Position numbers and translations under genes: made by a program. A stretch of 64,000 bases of DNA from Pseudomonas mandelii (GTDB lineage Bacteria > Pseudomonadota > Gammaproteobacteria > Pseudomonadales > Pseudomonadaceae): NCBI RefSeq assembly GCF_024138395.1, contig NZ_JAMYDU010000001.1:434001-498000 (forward strand). The letters run 5' to 3'. Positions 8,608 through 18,470 of this stretch are shown here, one piece after another. How positions within the stretch are numbered: the stretch's first letter is position 1; every line of letters starts with the position of its first letter. The notes beneath the pieces were generated by a model, which was not told where the DNA came from, searched no databases, and saw only the letters and a list, made by a program, of their open reading frames with translations.

Positions 8608-9488
8608 AACGCTTCGGATTTTCAAAGTTCATGCTGATTTTCGGCCTGTCGTTTATCTACCTGCCGATGCTGATTCTGGTGATCTACTCGTTCAACGCCT
8701 CGAAACTGGTGACGGTGTGGGGCGGCTGGTCGGTGAAGTGGTACGTCGGCCTGCTCGACAACTCGCAACTGATGGGCTCGGTGGTGCGCTCGCTGGAAAT
8801 CGCCTGCTACACCGCGATTGCCGCCGTGGCGTTGGGCACCCTCGCCGCTTTCGTGCTCACCCGTGTGACGCGCTTCAAGGGTCGCACGCTGTTTGGTGGC
8901 TTGGTGACGGCGCCGCTGGTGATGCCGGAAGTGATTACCGGTCTGTCGCTGTTGCTGCTATTCGTGGCCATGGCGCAGTTGATTGGCTGGCCGCAGGAGC
9001 GTGGCCTGGTGACGATCTGGATTGCGCACACCACATTCTGTGCAGCGTACGTGGCGGTGGTGGTGTCGGCGCGTTTGCGTGAGCTAGACCTGTCGATCGA
9101 AGAAGCGGCCATGGACCTGGGTGCGCGTCCGTTCAAGGTGTTCTTTCTGATTACCATTCCGATGATCGCGCCGTCGCTGGCGGCGGGCGGCATGATGTCG
9201 TTTGCCTTGTCGCTGGATGATTTGGTGCTGGCGAGTTTCGTCTCTGGCCCCGGCTCCACGACCCTGCCGATGGAAGTGTTCTCGGCGGTGCGTCTGGGCG
9301 TGAAACCTGAGATCAATGCCGTGGCCAGTCTGATTCTGTTGGCGGTGTCGCTGGTGACGTTCCTCGTCTGGTACTTCAGCCGCAAGGCCGAGGCCACGCG
9401 CAAGCGGGCGATTCAGGAAGCGATGGACCAGACAGCCAGCGAGTCGTGGCAGCAACCGAAAAACCAGCGAGTCGAAGCGACGGCCTGA
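8604..9488 (+). CDS. potI: polyamine ABC transporter permease (PotI/SpuH type)
   Basis: 294 aa, six predicted helices, with an EAA loop reading EEAAMDLGARPFKVFFLITI. It starts in an ATGA overlap with the PotH-type gene. The C-terminal 30 residues are charged and cytoplasmic. It is the second half of the heterodimeric permease. A REP pair follows eight bases after its stop and separates the three membrane/ATPase genes from the binding-protein gene, which may set different mRNA levels for the two parts. Confidence 0.95.
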   Translation: MKRFGFSKFMLIFGLSFIYLPMLILVIYSFNASKLVTVWGGWSVKWYVGLLDNSQLMGSVVRSLEIACYTAIAAVALGTLAAFVLTRVTRFKGRTLFGGLVTAPLVMPEVITGLSLLLLFVAMAQLIGWPQERGLVTIWIAHTTFCAAYVAVVVSARLRELDLSIEEAAMDLGARPFKVFFLITIPMIAPSLAAGGMMSFALSLDDLVLASFVSGPGSTTLPMEVFSAVRLGVKPEINAVASLILLAVSLVTFLVWYFSRKAEATRKRAIQEAMDQTASESWQQPKNQRVEATA

Positions 9489-9495
9489 CGAAGAA

Positions 9496-9588
9496 CCTGT
9501 AGGAGCGAGGCTTGCCCGCGAAGAACGATGACGCGTAATACCTGAAAAACCGCGGTGCATTCTTCGCGGGCAAGCCTCGCTCCTACAA
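9496..9588. repeat. REP pair between permease and binding-protein genes
   Basis: CCTGTAGGAGCGAGGCTTGC at the left and the inverted GGGCAAGCCTCGCTCCTACA at the right. It starts eight bases after the PotI-type stop codon. Confidence 0.9.
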
Positions 9589-9623
9589 CCGGCATCAGGG
9601 CTTGCCCGTTTTGTGTTCTATAA

Positions 9624-10742
<1,119 letters not shown>

Positions 10743-10754
10743 ATGTGCTACACC

Positions 10755-10852
10755 CCCTGTAGGAGCGAGGCTTGCCCGCGAAGGCGGTATGTCAGTCGAC
10801 ATCATCGTGCCTGATACACCGCCTTCGCGGGCAAGCCTCGCTCCTACAGGGG
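10755..10852. repeat. REP pair downstream of the binding-protein gene
   Basis: CCCTGTAGGAGCGAGGCTTG and the inverted GGGCAAGCCTCGCTCCTACA enclose a loop containing GTATGTCAGTCGACATCATC. It ends the polyamine transport block. Confidence 0.9.
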
Positions 10853-10875
10853 TAGCAGGCCGGCCCCACACTTCT

Positions 10876-10986
10876 GATCGTTCCCACGCGCAGCAAAGGA
10901 ATCCCTCCACGGACGCTCCGCGTTCGGCTCTGGAAGGAACGCGGAGCGTCCCGGGCTGCATTCCCACGCAGAGCGTGGGAACGATC
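10876..10986. repeat. second-type palindromic repeat (GATCGTTCCCACGC)
   Basis: An imperfect inverted repeat with ends GATCGTTCCCACGC and GCGTGGGAACGATC and an inner palindrome GACGCTCCGCGTTC / GAACGCGGAGCGTC. It is a different family from the neighbouring REP units. It occupies most of the gap before the thpR gene and may also fold at the mRNA ends of both convergent genes. Confidence 0.8.
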
Positions 10987-11000
10987 AATCTCAGGCGCCT

Positions 11001-11540
11001 TTATGCAGAGACCAACGGCCATTCGGCCAGCGCCCGGTACCGGCCTTTATGGGACTCGAACAAGGTGAAGCGATCCGCACGCAGAAAAAACTCTGGTGGC
11101 GTAGCGGATTCAGGGACTGGCGCCCGGTAGTCGCGCATCAGGGTCAAATGCGGGCGAAATTCCCGACGGGTGTCTTCGAAGCCAAACGGCAACATGGCCT
11201 GCTCCAGCGCATACACCAACCGCAGCAACTGCGGTTCTGCCTGCTCGGGCGCCAGCAACAAAACCCCGGAGCGACGCCAGACTTCCAGACGATCAAGCAC
11301 AACCGTCAACGGCACGCCAGGCATCCGCACATTGGCGGCGGCCTCGCAGACGCCCGCTATCTGCGCCATCCCCACCGTGCCGAGAAACAGCAGCGTCAGA
11401 TGAAAGTTTTCCGCCGGCACCGGTCGCCCGACATTGAGTTCCAGCGCGCTCCGCCATTGGGCAATGGCCCGGCGTTGTTCGGGGGCGCAGTTCAGGGCGA
11501 AGAACAGCCGCTTGAACGGCTCACGGGATTCATCGCTCAT
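11001..11540 (-). CDS. thpR: RNA 2',3'-cyclic phosphodiesterase (2H/LigT family)
   Basis: 179 aa. The two catalytic HxT motifs of the 2H phosphoesterase fold are HLTL at 47-50 and HLTL at 131-134. The N-terminal RLFFALNCAP is typical of bacterial ThpR/LigT. It should hydrolyse 2',3'-cyclic phosphates on RNA to 2'-phosphates. I start at the ATG at 11540, six bases after AGGTGG; the open frame continues 25 codons further without a better start. It is convergent with the polyamine block and stands alone. Confidence 0.9.
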   Translation of the reverse strand: MSDESREPFKRLFFALNCAPEQRRAIAQWRSALELNVGRPVPAENFHLTLLFLGTVGMAQIAGVCEAAANVRMPGVPLTVVLDRLEVWRRSGVLLLAPEQAEPQLLRLVYALEQAMLPFGFEDTRREFRPHLTLMRDYRAPVPESATPPEFFLRADRFTLFESHKGRYRALAEWPLVSA

Positions 11541-11666
11541 GTCTGCCACCTCAAGGCTTCGGGGACCCTTTGATTTTACAAAGGGATACCACGCCAGCAA
11601 GTGCATTTCTGGCACCTGCCGACATGCGCGTTATAGTTCAAGCAACCGAATCGACGGGAGGGCGCC

Positions 11667-11861
11667 ATGCGTCAGATCATCAGCAAAGAGCCATGGTGGG
11701 CCGTGCCACCGAAACCCGGCCAGGATGAGTCCGAGCTGGAATGGGGCTGGCTGGTTCATTACAACGAAGGTGAGCCGCGTTTTGAGTTCATCAAGGAGCG
11801 ACCGTCGGACAGCGAAATTCGTAACCGCAAGAGTTGCAGGACCGCCCCGACGCCGGAGTGA
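11667..11861 (+). CDS. small conserved protein of unknown function, 64 aa
   Basis: A strong ribosome site (GGGAGGGCGCC) precedes the ATG. The protein begins MRQIISKEPWWAVPPKPGQD and continues with acidic/aromatic EWGWLVHYNEGEPRFEF. It has no signal peptide or membrane segment, so it should be soluble and cytoplasmic. The many tryptophans and the good translation signal argue that it is real. I do not recognise a named family. It is convergent with the DUF1428 gene, 13 bases apart. Confidence 0.7.
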   Translation: MRQIISKEPWWAVPPKPGQDESELEWGWLVHYNEGEPRFEFIKERPSDSEIRNRKSCRTAPTPE

Positions 11862-11874
11862 TCCTGCGACGATT

Positions 11875-12228
11875 TCAGGCTTTCACGATCATCTCGAAAC
11901 CGCCAAAAATCATGCGCTGACCGTCAAACGGCATCGGATTGACGTCGGGTTGCATCCGCGGATCGCTCATGAGTTTCGCCATCCCGGCGTCACGAGTGGC
12001 CTTGTCGGGCCAGACGATCCAGGAAAACACCACGGTTTCATCTTCCTTGAGTTTGACGGCCATGGGAAACGAGGTCAATTTGCCATCAGGCACGTCGTCT
12101 CCCCAGCATTCAGCGAGGCTCAGGGCGCCGCTTTCCTTGAAGATCTCGGCGGCGGATTGTGCGTGTTGCTTGAATTTTTCGCGGTTGGCGGTGGGTACTG
12201 CTGCAACGAAGCCATCGACGTAAGCCAT
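11875..12228 (-). CDS. DUF1428 family protein (YbaA-like)
   Basis: 117 aa, full length for the family. Begins MAYVDGFVAAVPTANREKF and contains ECWGDDVPDGKLTSFPMAVK and FSWIVWPDKATRDAG, all typical of DUF1428 proteins, which have a ferredoxin-like dimeric alpha/beta-barrel fold. Function is unknown; family members are cytoplasmic and sometimes linked to stress. TTGAGGA precedes the ATG. A lipoprotein gene lies 17 bases upstream on the same strand, so they may be cotranscribed. Confidence 0.88.
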   Translation of the reverse strand: MAYVDGFVAAVPTANREKFKQHAQSAAEIFKESGALSLAECWGDDVPDGKLTSFPMAVKLKEDETVVFSWIVWPDKATRDAGMAKLMSDPRMQPDVNPMPFDGQRMIFGGFEMIVKA

Positions 12229-12245
12229 GATTGGTTTTCCTCAAG

Positions 12246-13319
12246 TTATGGGTTGATCCGCTGGGTAGTCGAATCAGCGTGGCTCCAATCGACAGTTCCT
12301 GCATCCAGACCGACCGACGGCTCGGCTGGCGGTTCGAGGGTGAGGGCCAGGCTGCCCTCGATCTGCCTGGCCATGTACAGCGTTCCGGCCATGACGCCGG
12401 TGGCGGGGTTTTGCACCAGCTTCACCCATGCCTTGTCGAACGAGTTGCCCAGGCTGCTGCGGATCAGCGCTTCGCTATCGGGCCGATCGTTGGCCTGAAT
12501 AATCGCGCGCACCCCCGCCACCCCCACGGAAATCAACGCCCCGGCCGCCTTCCCGGCCACTGCCGCCACCGCACTGGCCGCCCCTCGGGGGGCCATTTCG
12601 GCTTGTATTCGCTTGCTGGCACGCTTGGCCACCGGCGCCATGCCGGCGTCCGTCGAAGCAATACCCTTTTCGCCGCCCGCCGTGTGGATCGTGTCGATCA
12701 GCGCCAGATAGGCCGGCAATTTGCTCAGCTCGGCATGCACCACCTGATACAGCGAAGCGTCACGGGCGGACGGTGGGCCGAGTGAAATAGCCGGGATTTT
12801 CTGGATGCGACCGTTGAGCTGCGCCATTGGCACGCCATGACGTTTGGAAATAACCTCGAGTTGCTGACCCATCAGTTGCACATAAAACTCTGTCGCCTGG
12901 CCGAGGATCGCGTCGGGATCGATCTCCACCGCCACCGGTTCCAGCACGCGTCGGTGATATTGCTCCAGCAAATAAGCCGACAGGCGTTTGACCGTCGCAT
13001 CCTGCTCGTCCCCGGCATTGATGGCGTACCAGCTGACTTTCATCGACAGCCATTCCTGGGTCCAGTAGCTGCTGAACCACGGAATGAAGACTTCTTCGGT
13101 TTGCTGATAAACCCGCGTGCGCCAGTGCTCCATGGACCCGCGGGCAAAGACTCTGGCCTGTTCGGTGGCCTGTTGCGAAGCGGCGACAATCTCCCGGTCC
13201 ACCTGCTGCCAAGTGCTCTGGGACACCACCACCGGCACCACGACTACTGGGGCAGGCGTGGGCGTGGCGCATCCCGCCAATATCACCAACACAGCGACGA
13301 TCAGCGAACGCAGGTTCAA
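12246..13319 (-). CDS. lipoprotein of unknown function
   Basis: 357 aa. The N-terminus is a lipoprotein signal with lipobox ILAGC (Cys17) after a short hydrophobic stretch, then a Pro/Val-rich linker PAPVVVVPVVV. The mature part is mostly helical, with EHWRTRVYQQTEEVFIPWFS and WLSMKVSWYAINAG; near residues 250-285 there is an alanine/glycine-rich hydrophobic stretch (AASAVAAVAGKAAGALISVG) that could insert in or lie along a membrane. It is probably anchored in the envelope. I do not recognise a characterised family. It lies upstream of the DUF1428 gene. Confidence 0.8.
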   Translation of the reverse strand: MNLRSLIVAVLVILAGCATPTPAPVVVVPVVVSQSTWQQVDREIVAASQQATEQARVFARGSMEHWRTRVYQQTEEVFIPWFSSYWTQEWLSMKVSWYAINAGDEQDATVKRLSAYLLEQYHRRVLEPVAVEIDPDAILGQATEFYVQLMGQQLEVISKRHGVPMAQLNGRIQKIPAISLGPPSARDASLYQVVHAELSKLPAYLALIDTIHTAGGEKGIASTDAGMAPVAKRASKRIQAEMAPRGAASAVAAVAGKAAGALISVGVAGVRAIIQANDRPDSEALIRSSLGNSFDKAWVKLVQNPATGVMAGTLYMARQIEGSLALTLEPPAEPSVGLDAGTVDWSHADSTTQRINP

Positions 13320-13595
13320 GATCGCGGTGTCCTACAGACTTCGCCGAACGGAGTGTTCGACGCTAAAGAGCGTGCTGATTTGAGTATAGGTCGGGGCCGG
13401 GGGCCGTCTGTCAGATGGATGGGTGCCGCCCTCCAGGACGCCTTCGCGGGCAGCGAAAAGCCTTCAAGATCACCGAAGATCACCACCATCATTCACATCA
13501 ATATTCACCATCGCCACGAACGCCTTCCGCAAAAAAACCGTCAGGTGCAGGATTAATCTCATCCCCAATCAAACCCCGCACCGGAGGGGCAAATC

Positions 13596-13700
13596 ATGTT
13601 GATCCATCTCCTGACCTGCCTGGCCCTGACGGCCGTCACCCTGACCTTGTTTTCCCGCTTCGTGCTGGACATCGATAAAATCGAGGAGCCGAAATCATGA
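13596..13700 (+). CDS. 34-aa single-helix membrane protein
   Basis: GGAGGGGCAAATC immediately precedes the ATG. The product starts MLIHLLTCLALTAVTLTLFS, one hydrophobic helix, and ends in an acidic/lysine tail (DIDKIEEPKS). Its TGA overlaps the ATG of the next gene (ATGA), a strong sign that both are translated. Function unknown; likely an inner-membrane microprotein acting with the 87-aa product. Confidence 0.6.
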   Translation: MLIHLLTCLALTAVTLTLFSRFVLDIDKIEEPKS

Positions 13701-13960
13701 TTTATGCCATCAGCCTCGCCGTGAGTTTTCCGGTGTTCGGCAGCAACTACTATTCGCAACAGGTCGTGTCTCGCAAAGCAGTGGCGCTGGTGTTCGACGA
13801 GCACTTCGAGGGCTTGCTGATGCCGGCAGCGGCCAACCACTTCAGTAACGAAGTGGTCGGGCTCAACGATCAGTTCCGCTTTTTGAACGATGTGCTGCTC
13901 GAGCATCTGCTGGAGACCGAAATGACTCAGCCCCTTTCGGCACAAGCGTTCACCTTCTGA
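13697..13960 (+). CDS. 87-aa protein coupled to the 34-aa membrane protein
   Basis: Starts in an ATGA overlap with the small membrane-protein gene. The sequence begins MIYAISLAVSFPVFGSNYYS and contains LVFDEHFEGLLMPAAANHFS. A short hydrophobic N-terminus may be a signal or membrane anchor; the rest is soluble. I do not recognise the family. The gene ends 20 bases before the stop of the convergent glycosyltransferase fusion gene. Confidence 0.6.
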   Translation: MIYAISLAVSFPVFGSNYYSQQVVSRKAVALVFDEHFEGLLMPAAANHFSNEVVGLNDQFRFLNDVLLEHLLETEMTQPLSAQAFTF

Positions 13961-13979
13961 CACGCTCGTGCCCATCTTG

Positions 13980-16900
13980 CTAACTGGTACTCAGGATCCG
14001 CACCGGGCCTTGCCGATTGAGAACTTCGATCATGACGTTTTCTCCCGAGCGCCTGAGCATCAAGTCCACGCATTCAGAACCCACTGCCAAACGCTGTATG
14101 GCGATGGTGTCCAAAAACGCCGGGAGCACCGGTTCGTCGAACAGAATGTTGAGCTTCCTCGGCCTGAAGCTCAGCCCCAGGCAGGACTGAATCATCGACA
14201 ACGGCGCAGCAGCGGCCCAGGCCTGAGGCATGCAGGCGACTGGATAGAACGTCGGCCCCTGGGTGCGTTGCCGGGCAAAGCCGCAGAACAGTTCGGGCAA
14301 GCGCCGCAGATCGATGTAGGTCGAGGCAGCGAACAGACCTTCGAAAATCCGCGCCGCGTCCCGACGGTAACCGTAGCGGGCGAAGCCGGCGGCGATCAGC
14401 GCATTGTCGTGGGGCCAGACAGAACCGTTGTGATAACTCATCGGGTTATAGCGAGCCTGGGAGGACGCGACGGTGCGCACGCCCCAGCCGGAAAAGGATG
14501 AGCGGTCCATCAGGGTGCTGACGACCGATGCCGCGCGTTCCGGGTACGCGATGCCCGCGAACAGCGCATGGCCAGCATTGGAGGTACGGATTCGACAGGG
14601 CTTCTTGTTGCCATCCAGCGCCAATACATAAGTGCCCAGTTCTTCGTCGAAGAAGCGGTTATCGAATTCTTCGCGCAAGCGTTGCGCCTTGTATTTCAGG
14701 CGTTGGGCCCGCTCTGGATCACCCAGCCGACGGGCGATTTTGGCGGCACCGGTCCAGGCGCCATACACATAGGCCTGAACTTCGACAATCGCAATCGGGC
14801 CCACGGCCATTTGCCCATCGGCATGGAAAACCGAATCGTGGCTGTCCTTCCAGCCCTGGTTGATCAGCCCCTCGGCGGACTGCCGGCCATACTCGACAAA
14901 ACCGTCGCCATCGCGGTCGCCGTATTCCTCGATCCAGCTCAGCGCCGCCTCAATATTCGGCCAGAGCTGACGCACCGTGCCCAAATCATTGGTGCGCTCC
15001 AGGTACGCGGCGGCCAGCATGACGAACAGCGGCGTGGAGTCGATGCTGCCGTAGTAGCGTCGGAACGGCACTTCGCCCAGTTCGGCCATTTCTCCGAGTC
15101 GTATTTCGTGCAGGATTTTACCGGGCTCGGAATCGGCATGGGCGTCGACGATGGTTGCCTGATTGGCGGCCAGATGCCCGAGCACGCCTTTGGCGATACC
15201 GGGATCGAACCACAGCATCTCCCATGCCGTGATCAGCGCATCTCGTCCGAAAACGGTGCTGAACCATGGAATGCCGGCATAGGGATATAGCCCCTCGGGG
15301 GTTTTGGTCATGAGCATGTAGAGGTCGGAAACGCTGCGGCTGACCGCCTCGTTGAACACATCGTGGGAGGTCAGCACCGAGGCCGCCCGCGAAGAGAATG
15401 TGCGTAACTCGCGCCGGGCATCGCGCAATGAAATAAAGAACCCGTGGCGCACCGTAAACGGTGGGTTTTGCACACCGCAATTGATGTCCATGAACAGTGA
15501 CTGGCTTTCCCCCGGGGCCAGCCGAACCTCGAACAACGCCGAATCGCAGGTCAGGCTGGCCGGCACCGGAGCGAAACGCAGGCGAGTCATGCGCCGCTTG
15601 TGGTCCAGGCCGGTATAGGAAAGCACCACTTCTTCATCGGTGATCTCTGCCCGGTGCCCTTCACCGCGTTGCGGACGCCGGGCACCGCGAACTTCGAACA
15701 GGTCTTTGAAGTCGGCCGCGAACTGGATTCTCAATTGCAGATGCCGGGGGGCATCGTCGAAATTGCGCAGGGTCAGGCGTTCGTAGCAGGAGCCTTTCCA
15801 TAAGAACCGTGAGCGGCGCAGATGGATCAAATCGTGGGGCAGGATTTTATCGCCATGTGCATCGAACAAATCCGGGTTGGTCAGGTCGCAGGTGAGCATC
15901 GCGTTGTCATCACGCAACGTCGAACTGAGCAATAGCGGCCGCGCGCCGTTGAGCGTCAGGTAGAGCCCGGAAAGGTGTCGGGTATCGGTATGGAAAATCC
16001 CTTGCGGGCTGTCGTCCGCAAACAGCACGTCGCCATTGGGATCGAACACCCCAAAGGTGTCGTTGTTTTTCAGGTTACGCAAACGCAGCTCCTGCAGCGA
16101 CGCGGTGGCCGGAATATCGAAGGGCGTGGAGGGATGGCCATAGGTGTTGCCCGCCGTCAGATGGCGATACAACTCCAGATAGTGATTGGTCATGCGCTCG
16201 ACCGTGAACCGTTCGTCGAACCTGGCCCGCACCTTGCGCCGATCCAGCTCTGCCAACCGCTGCACCGCCGCTACCGCCCCAGGGATTCCATCGACGATGT
16301 AACCGGACACACCCTCGTCGATCACTTCCGGCACTGAGCCCTGACCAAACGCAATCACCGGCGTGCCGCAGGCCATGGCTTCGATCATGACCAGACCGAA
16401 CGGCTCTGGCCAGTCGATGGGAAAGAGCATGGCGCGGGCATTGCCCAGCAAGTCTGCCTTTTGCGATTCATCGATCTCGCCGAGAAATTCGACATTCGGA
16501 TGGGTGGCGATCATCGGTGCGATGACTTCTTCCCAATACACTTGATCCGCCTTGTCGACCTTGGCCGCGATCTTCAGTGACAACCCGGCCTTCGAGGCAA
16601 TCTCGATGGCCCGGTCCGGGCGTTTTTCGGGAGAAATGCGCCCCAGAAACACCAGATAGTCGCCGCTTGGTTCGGGGTTGAACGTCAGCAGGTCGCTCGG
16701 AATGCCGTGATAGACATTGCCCACCCAATTGACGTCGCCCTTCACCGGGGTGCGCTGCGCCTTGGAAATCGAAACCAGCGGCACCTCGGGAAAGTGAGGG
16801 TAGAAGGATTGGTAATCGCCAATATCCAGACGCCCGTGAAGCGTAGTCACGCTGCGCCCGGCCAAGTGCCGAATCAAGGGAAAATGGTAGATATCGATAT

Positions 16901-17180
16901 GAAAATGCATCACGTCGAATTGGTCCGCCTGACGCAACACCTGATCGAGCATCAGAATGTGATGAGGTGCTCCGTCCTTGACGCGTGGATCGAACCGCAG
17001 GGCCTGGTGCGCGCTCGACTCCAGACGTGCCGAGGTTTGCGAATCACCGCTGGCGAAGAGCGTGACATCGTGTCCCTGTCGCACCAATTCTTCAGTCAGG
17101 TAAGACACAATCCGCTCAGTGCCACCGTACAACCGGGGCGGACAACGTTCGGTAAGCGGCGCGATCTGAGCGATCCTCAT
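13980..17180 (-). CDS. glycosyltransferase (GT4) fused to amylo-alpha-1,6-glucosidase-like enzyme
   Basis: 1066 aa, two enzymes in one chain. Residues 1-345 are a GT4/GT-B glycosyltransferase: the glycine-rich entry loop RLYGGTERIV, the hinge VFLGRISPEKRPDRAIEIA, and the EX7E pair Glu259/Glu267 in EPFGLVMIEAM. From about 362 comes a glycogen-debranching N-terminal domain (NDTFGVFDPNGDV, GIFHTDTRHLSGL) and then a GH-type (alpha/alpha)6 barrel with GIPWFSTVFGRDALITA, YYGSIDSTPLFVML and NPMSYHNGSVWPHDNALIAA. I chose the ATG at 17180, seven bases after GGAGGG. It could build or trim an alpha-glucan. It lies 335 bases and one repeat downstream of the polysaccharide operon on the same strand. The fused layout is known in bacterial genomes, but its product is not defined. 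Confidence 0.88.
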   Translation of the reverse strand: MRIAQIAPLTERCPPRLYGGTERIVSYLTEELVRQGHDVTLFASGDSQTSARLESSAHQALRFDPRVKDGAPHHILMLDQVLRQADQFDVMHFHIDIYHFPLIRHLAGRSVTTLHGRLDIGDYQSFYPHFPEVPLVSISKAQRTPVKGDVNWVGNVYHGIPSDLLTFNPEPSGDYLVFLGRISPEKRPDRAIEIASKAGLSLKIAAKVDKADQVYWEEVIAPMIATHPNVEFLGEIDESQKADLLGNARAMLFPIDWPEPFGLVMIEAMACGTPVIAFGQGSVPEVIDEGVSGYIVDGIPGAVAAVQRLAELDRRKVRARFDERFTVERMTNHYLELYRHLTAGNTYGHPSTPFDIPATASLQELRLRNLKNNDTFGVFDPNGDVLFADDSPQGIFHTDTRHLSGLYLTLNGARPLLLSSTLRDDNAMLTCDLTNPDLFDAHGDKILPHDLIHLRRSRFLWKGSCYERLTLRNFDDAPRHLQLRIQFAADFKDLFEVRGARRPQRGEGHRAEITDEEVVLSYTGLDHKRRMTRLRFAPVPASLTCDSALFEVRLAPGESQSLFMDINCGVQNPPFTVRHGFFISLRDARRELRTFSSRAASVLTSHDVFNEAVSRSVSDLYMLMTKTPEGLYPYAGIPWFSTVFGRDALITAWEMLWFDPGIAKGVLGHLAANQATIVDAHADSEPGKILHEIRLGEMAELGEVPFRRYYGSIDSTPLFVMLAAAYLERTNDLGTVRQLWPNIEAALSWIEEYGDRDGDGFVEYGRQSAEGLINQGWKDSHDSVFHADGQMAVGPIAIVEVQAYVYGAWTGAAKIARRLGDPERAQRLKYKAQRLREEFDNRFFDEELGTYVLALDGNKKPCRIRTSNAGHALFAGIAYPERAASVVSTLMDRSSFSGWGVRTVASSQARYNPMSYHNGSVWPHDNALIAAGFARYGYRRDAARIFEGLFAASTYIDLRRLPELFCGFARQRTQGPTFYPVACMPQAWAAAAPLSMIQSCLGLSFRPRKLNILFDEPVLPAFLDTIAIQRLAVGSECVDLMLRRSGENVMIEVLNRQGPVRILSTS

Positions 17181-17311
17181 TGAGGGGCCCTCCGTCATGG
17201 GGTCGAAGGATAAAGGCCTCCTGCGCCTCGGCGTTTCTGTTCGCCGAGGTGTGGCGGCTTTATCCTCGATTGACGGTGCATTCGCCATAACAGTTCCATC
17301 CGGTTATACGA

Positions 17312-17461
17312 CCTGTAGCAGCTGCCGAGCCCGCGAGGCTGCGTCCGGCTGCGAAGCAGTCGTGAGTCTGTCTGACGCGATATGCCTGATGCACCGCAAT
17401 TGCCGGTTTTACGACTGCTTCGCAGCCGAACGCAGCCTCGCGGGCTCGGCAGCTGCTACAG
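17312..17461. repeat. large palindromic repeat (GTAGCAGCTGCCGAGCCCGC)
   Basis: Left arm CCTGTAGCAGCTGCCGAGCC followed by GCGAGGCTGCGTCCGGCTGC and GAAGCAGTCGT; the right arm is its mirror image (ACGACTGCTTCGCAGCCGAA ... GGCTCGGCAGCTGCTACA). The arms are about 50 bases with a 45-base loop. It fills the gap between the epimerase gene and the GT4 fusion gene. The variant at 25795 belongs to the same superfamily. Confidence 0.88.
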
Positions 17462-17515
17462 AGTGCGTTCGGCTGAATGGCTTAACTTACCGTCATAAAG
17501 TTATAGGCCTCGGGC

Positions 17516-18463
17516 TCACCGGTCGCCGCTCTCCAGACTTCTGAGCAATTGACCTAAGCCGTCTGCAAAACACGTCGGCTCGGTGAACCGAAAACGTTCA
17601 AGCAAACGCTGGTTATTGGCCCGGGAATGGCGGATGTCACCGGAGCGCGGTGCAGCGTAATTCAATGCCAGAGGCCGGCCCAGCAGTGTGCTCAACGTGG
17701 CCGCCAGCTCGTTGATGCTGGTGGAGCGGTTGAAACCGACATTGACCGGTTCGCCGCTCGGCTCCGATTCTTTCACTGCCTGTACCAGCACCTTTACAAG
17801 GTCTTCTACGTAGACGAAATCCCGCGTTTGCTCGCCATCCCCATACACAGTGACGGGCAAGTGTTTCTTGGCTCTTTCGCTGAAGATACTGATGACCCCG
17901 GAGTAAGGGGATGAAGGATCCTGGCGCGGTCCGTAAATGTTGAAGAAGCGCAGAATCACTGGCTCCAGACCATGCTGGCGGCGGTAAAAATCGAAGAAAT
18001 GTTCACTGGCCAGTTTGTCCGCGGCATAGGGCGTCAACGGGGCTTTGGGCGTGTCTTCGGTGATGGCCGTGCCTTCGCCGTTGTTGCCATAGATGGCGGC
18101 GCTGGAGGCGAACACCACCCTTCTCAGGCCGGCCTGGCGCATGGCTTCGCAGATATTCAGCGTCCCGATGAAGTTGCTTTGGTGAGTGGCGACCGGGTCT
18201 TCGACCGACGCCTGAACCGAGGCGACCGCGGCCAGATGCACCACCGCGCTGCAATCTTTCAGCGCGCGCTCCACTGTCGGCCCGTCCGCGACATCCCCGA
18301 CTATCAGGCTCAAATGCGCACGATCCACCGGCAGATTCGCCAGTTTGCCGGTTGAAAGATCATCCAGTACCCGTACGCCATAGCCGTTTTCAAGCAAGGC
18401 TTCGACCAGGTGCGAACCAATGAAGCCCGCGCCACCTGTCACAAGAATTCGATCAGCAGACAT
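17516..18463 (-). CDS. NAD-dependent sugar-nucleotide epimerase (GalE-like SDR)
   Basis: 315 aa extended short-chain dehydrogenase. The Rossmann motif GGAGFIG is at 10-16, the catalytic YxxxK is Tyr146/Lys150 in PYAADKLASEH, and the central FASSAAIYG strand is present. It probably interconverts UDP-glucose/galactose or their N-acetyl forms, supplying precursor to the membrane synthase encoded in the same operon. The ATG at 18463 lies seven bases after the stop of the HlyD-type gene. GAGTGAA precedes it. The exact sugar cannot be read from the sequence. Confidence 0.88.
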   Translation of the reverse strand: MSADRILVTGGAGFIGSHLVEALLENGYGVRVLDDLSTGKLANLPVDRAHLSLIVGDVADGPTVERALKDCSAVVHLAAVASVQASVEDPVATHQSNFIGTLNICEAMRQAGLRRVVFASSAAIYGNNGEGTAITEDTPKAPLTPYAADKLASEHFFDFYRRQHGLEPVILRFFNIYGPRQDPSSPYSGVISIFSERAKKHLPVTVYGDGEQTRDFVYVEDLVKVLVQAVKESEPSGEPVNVGFNRSTSINELAATLSTLLGRPLALNYAAPRSGDIRHSRANNQRLLERFRFTEPTCFADGLGQLLRSLESGDR

Positions 18464-18470
18464 GGCAAAT

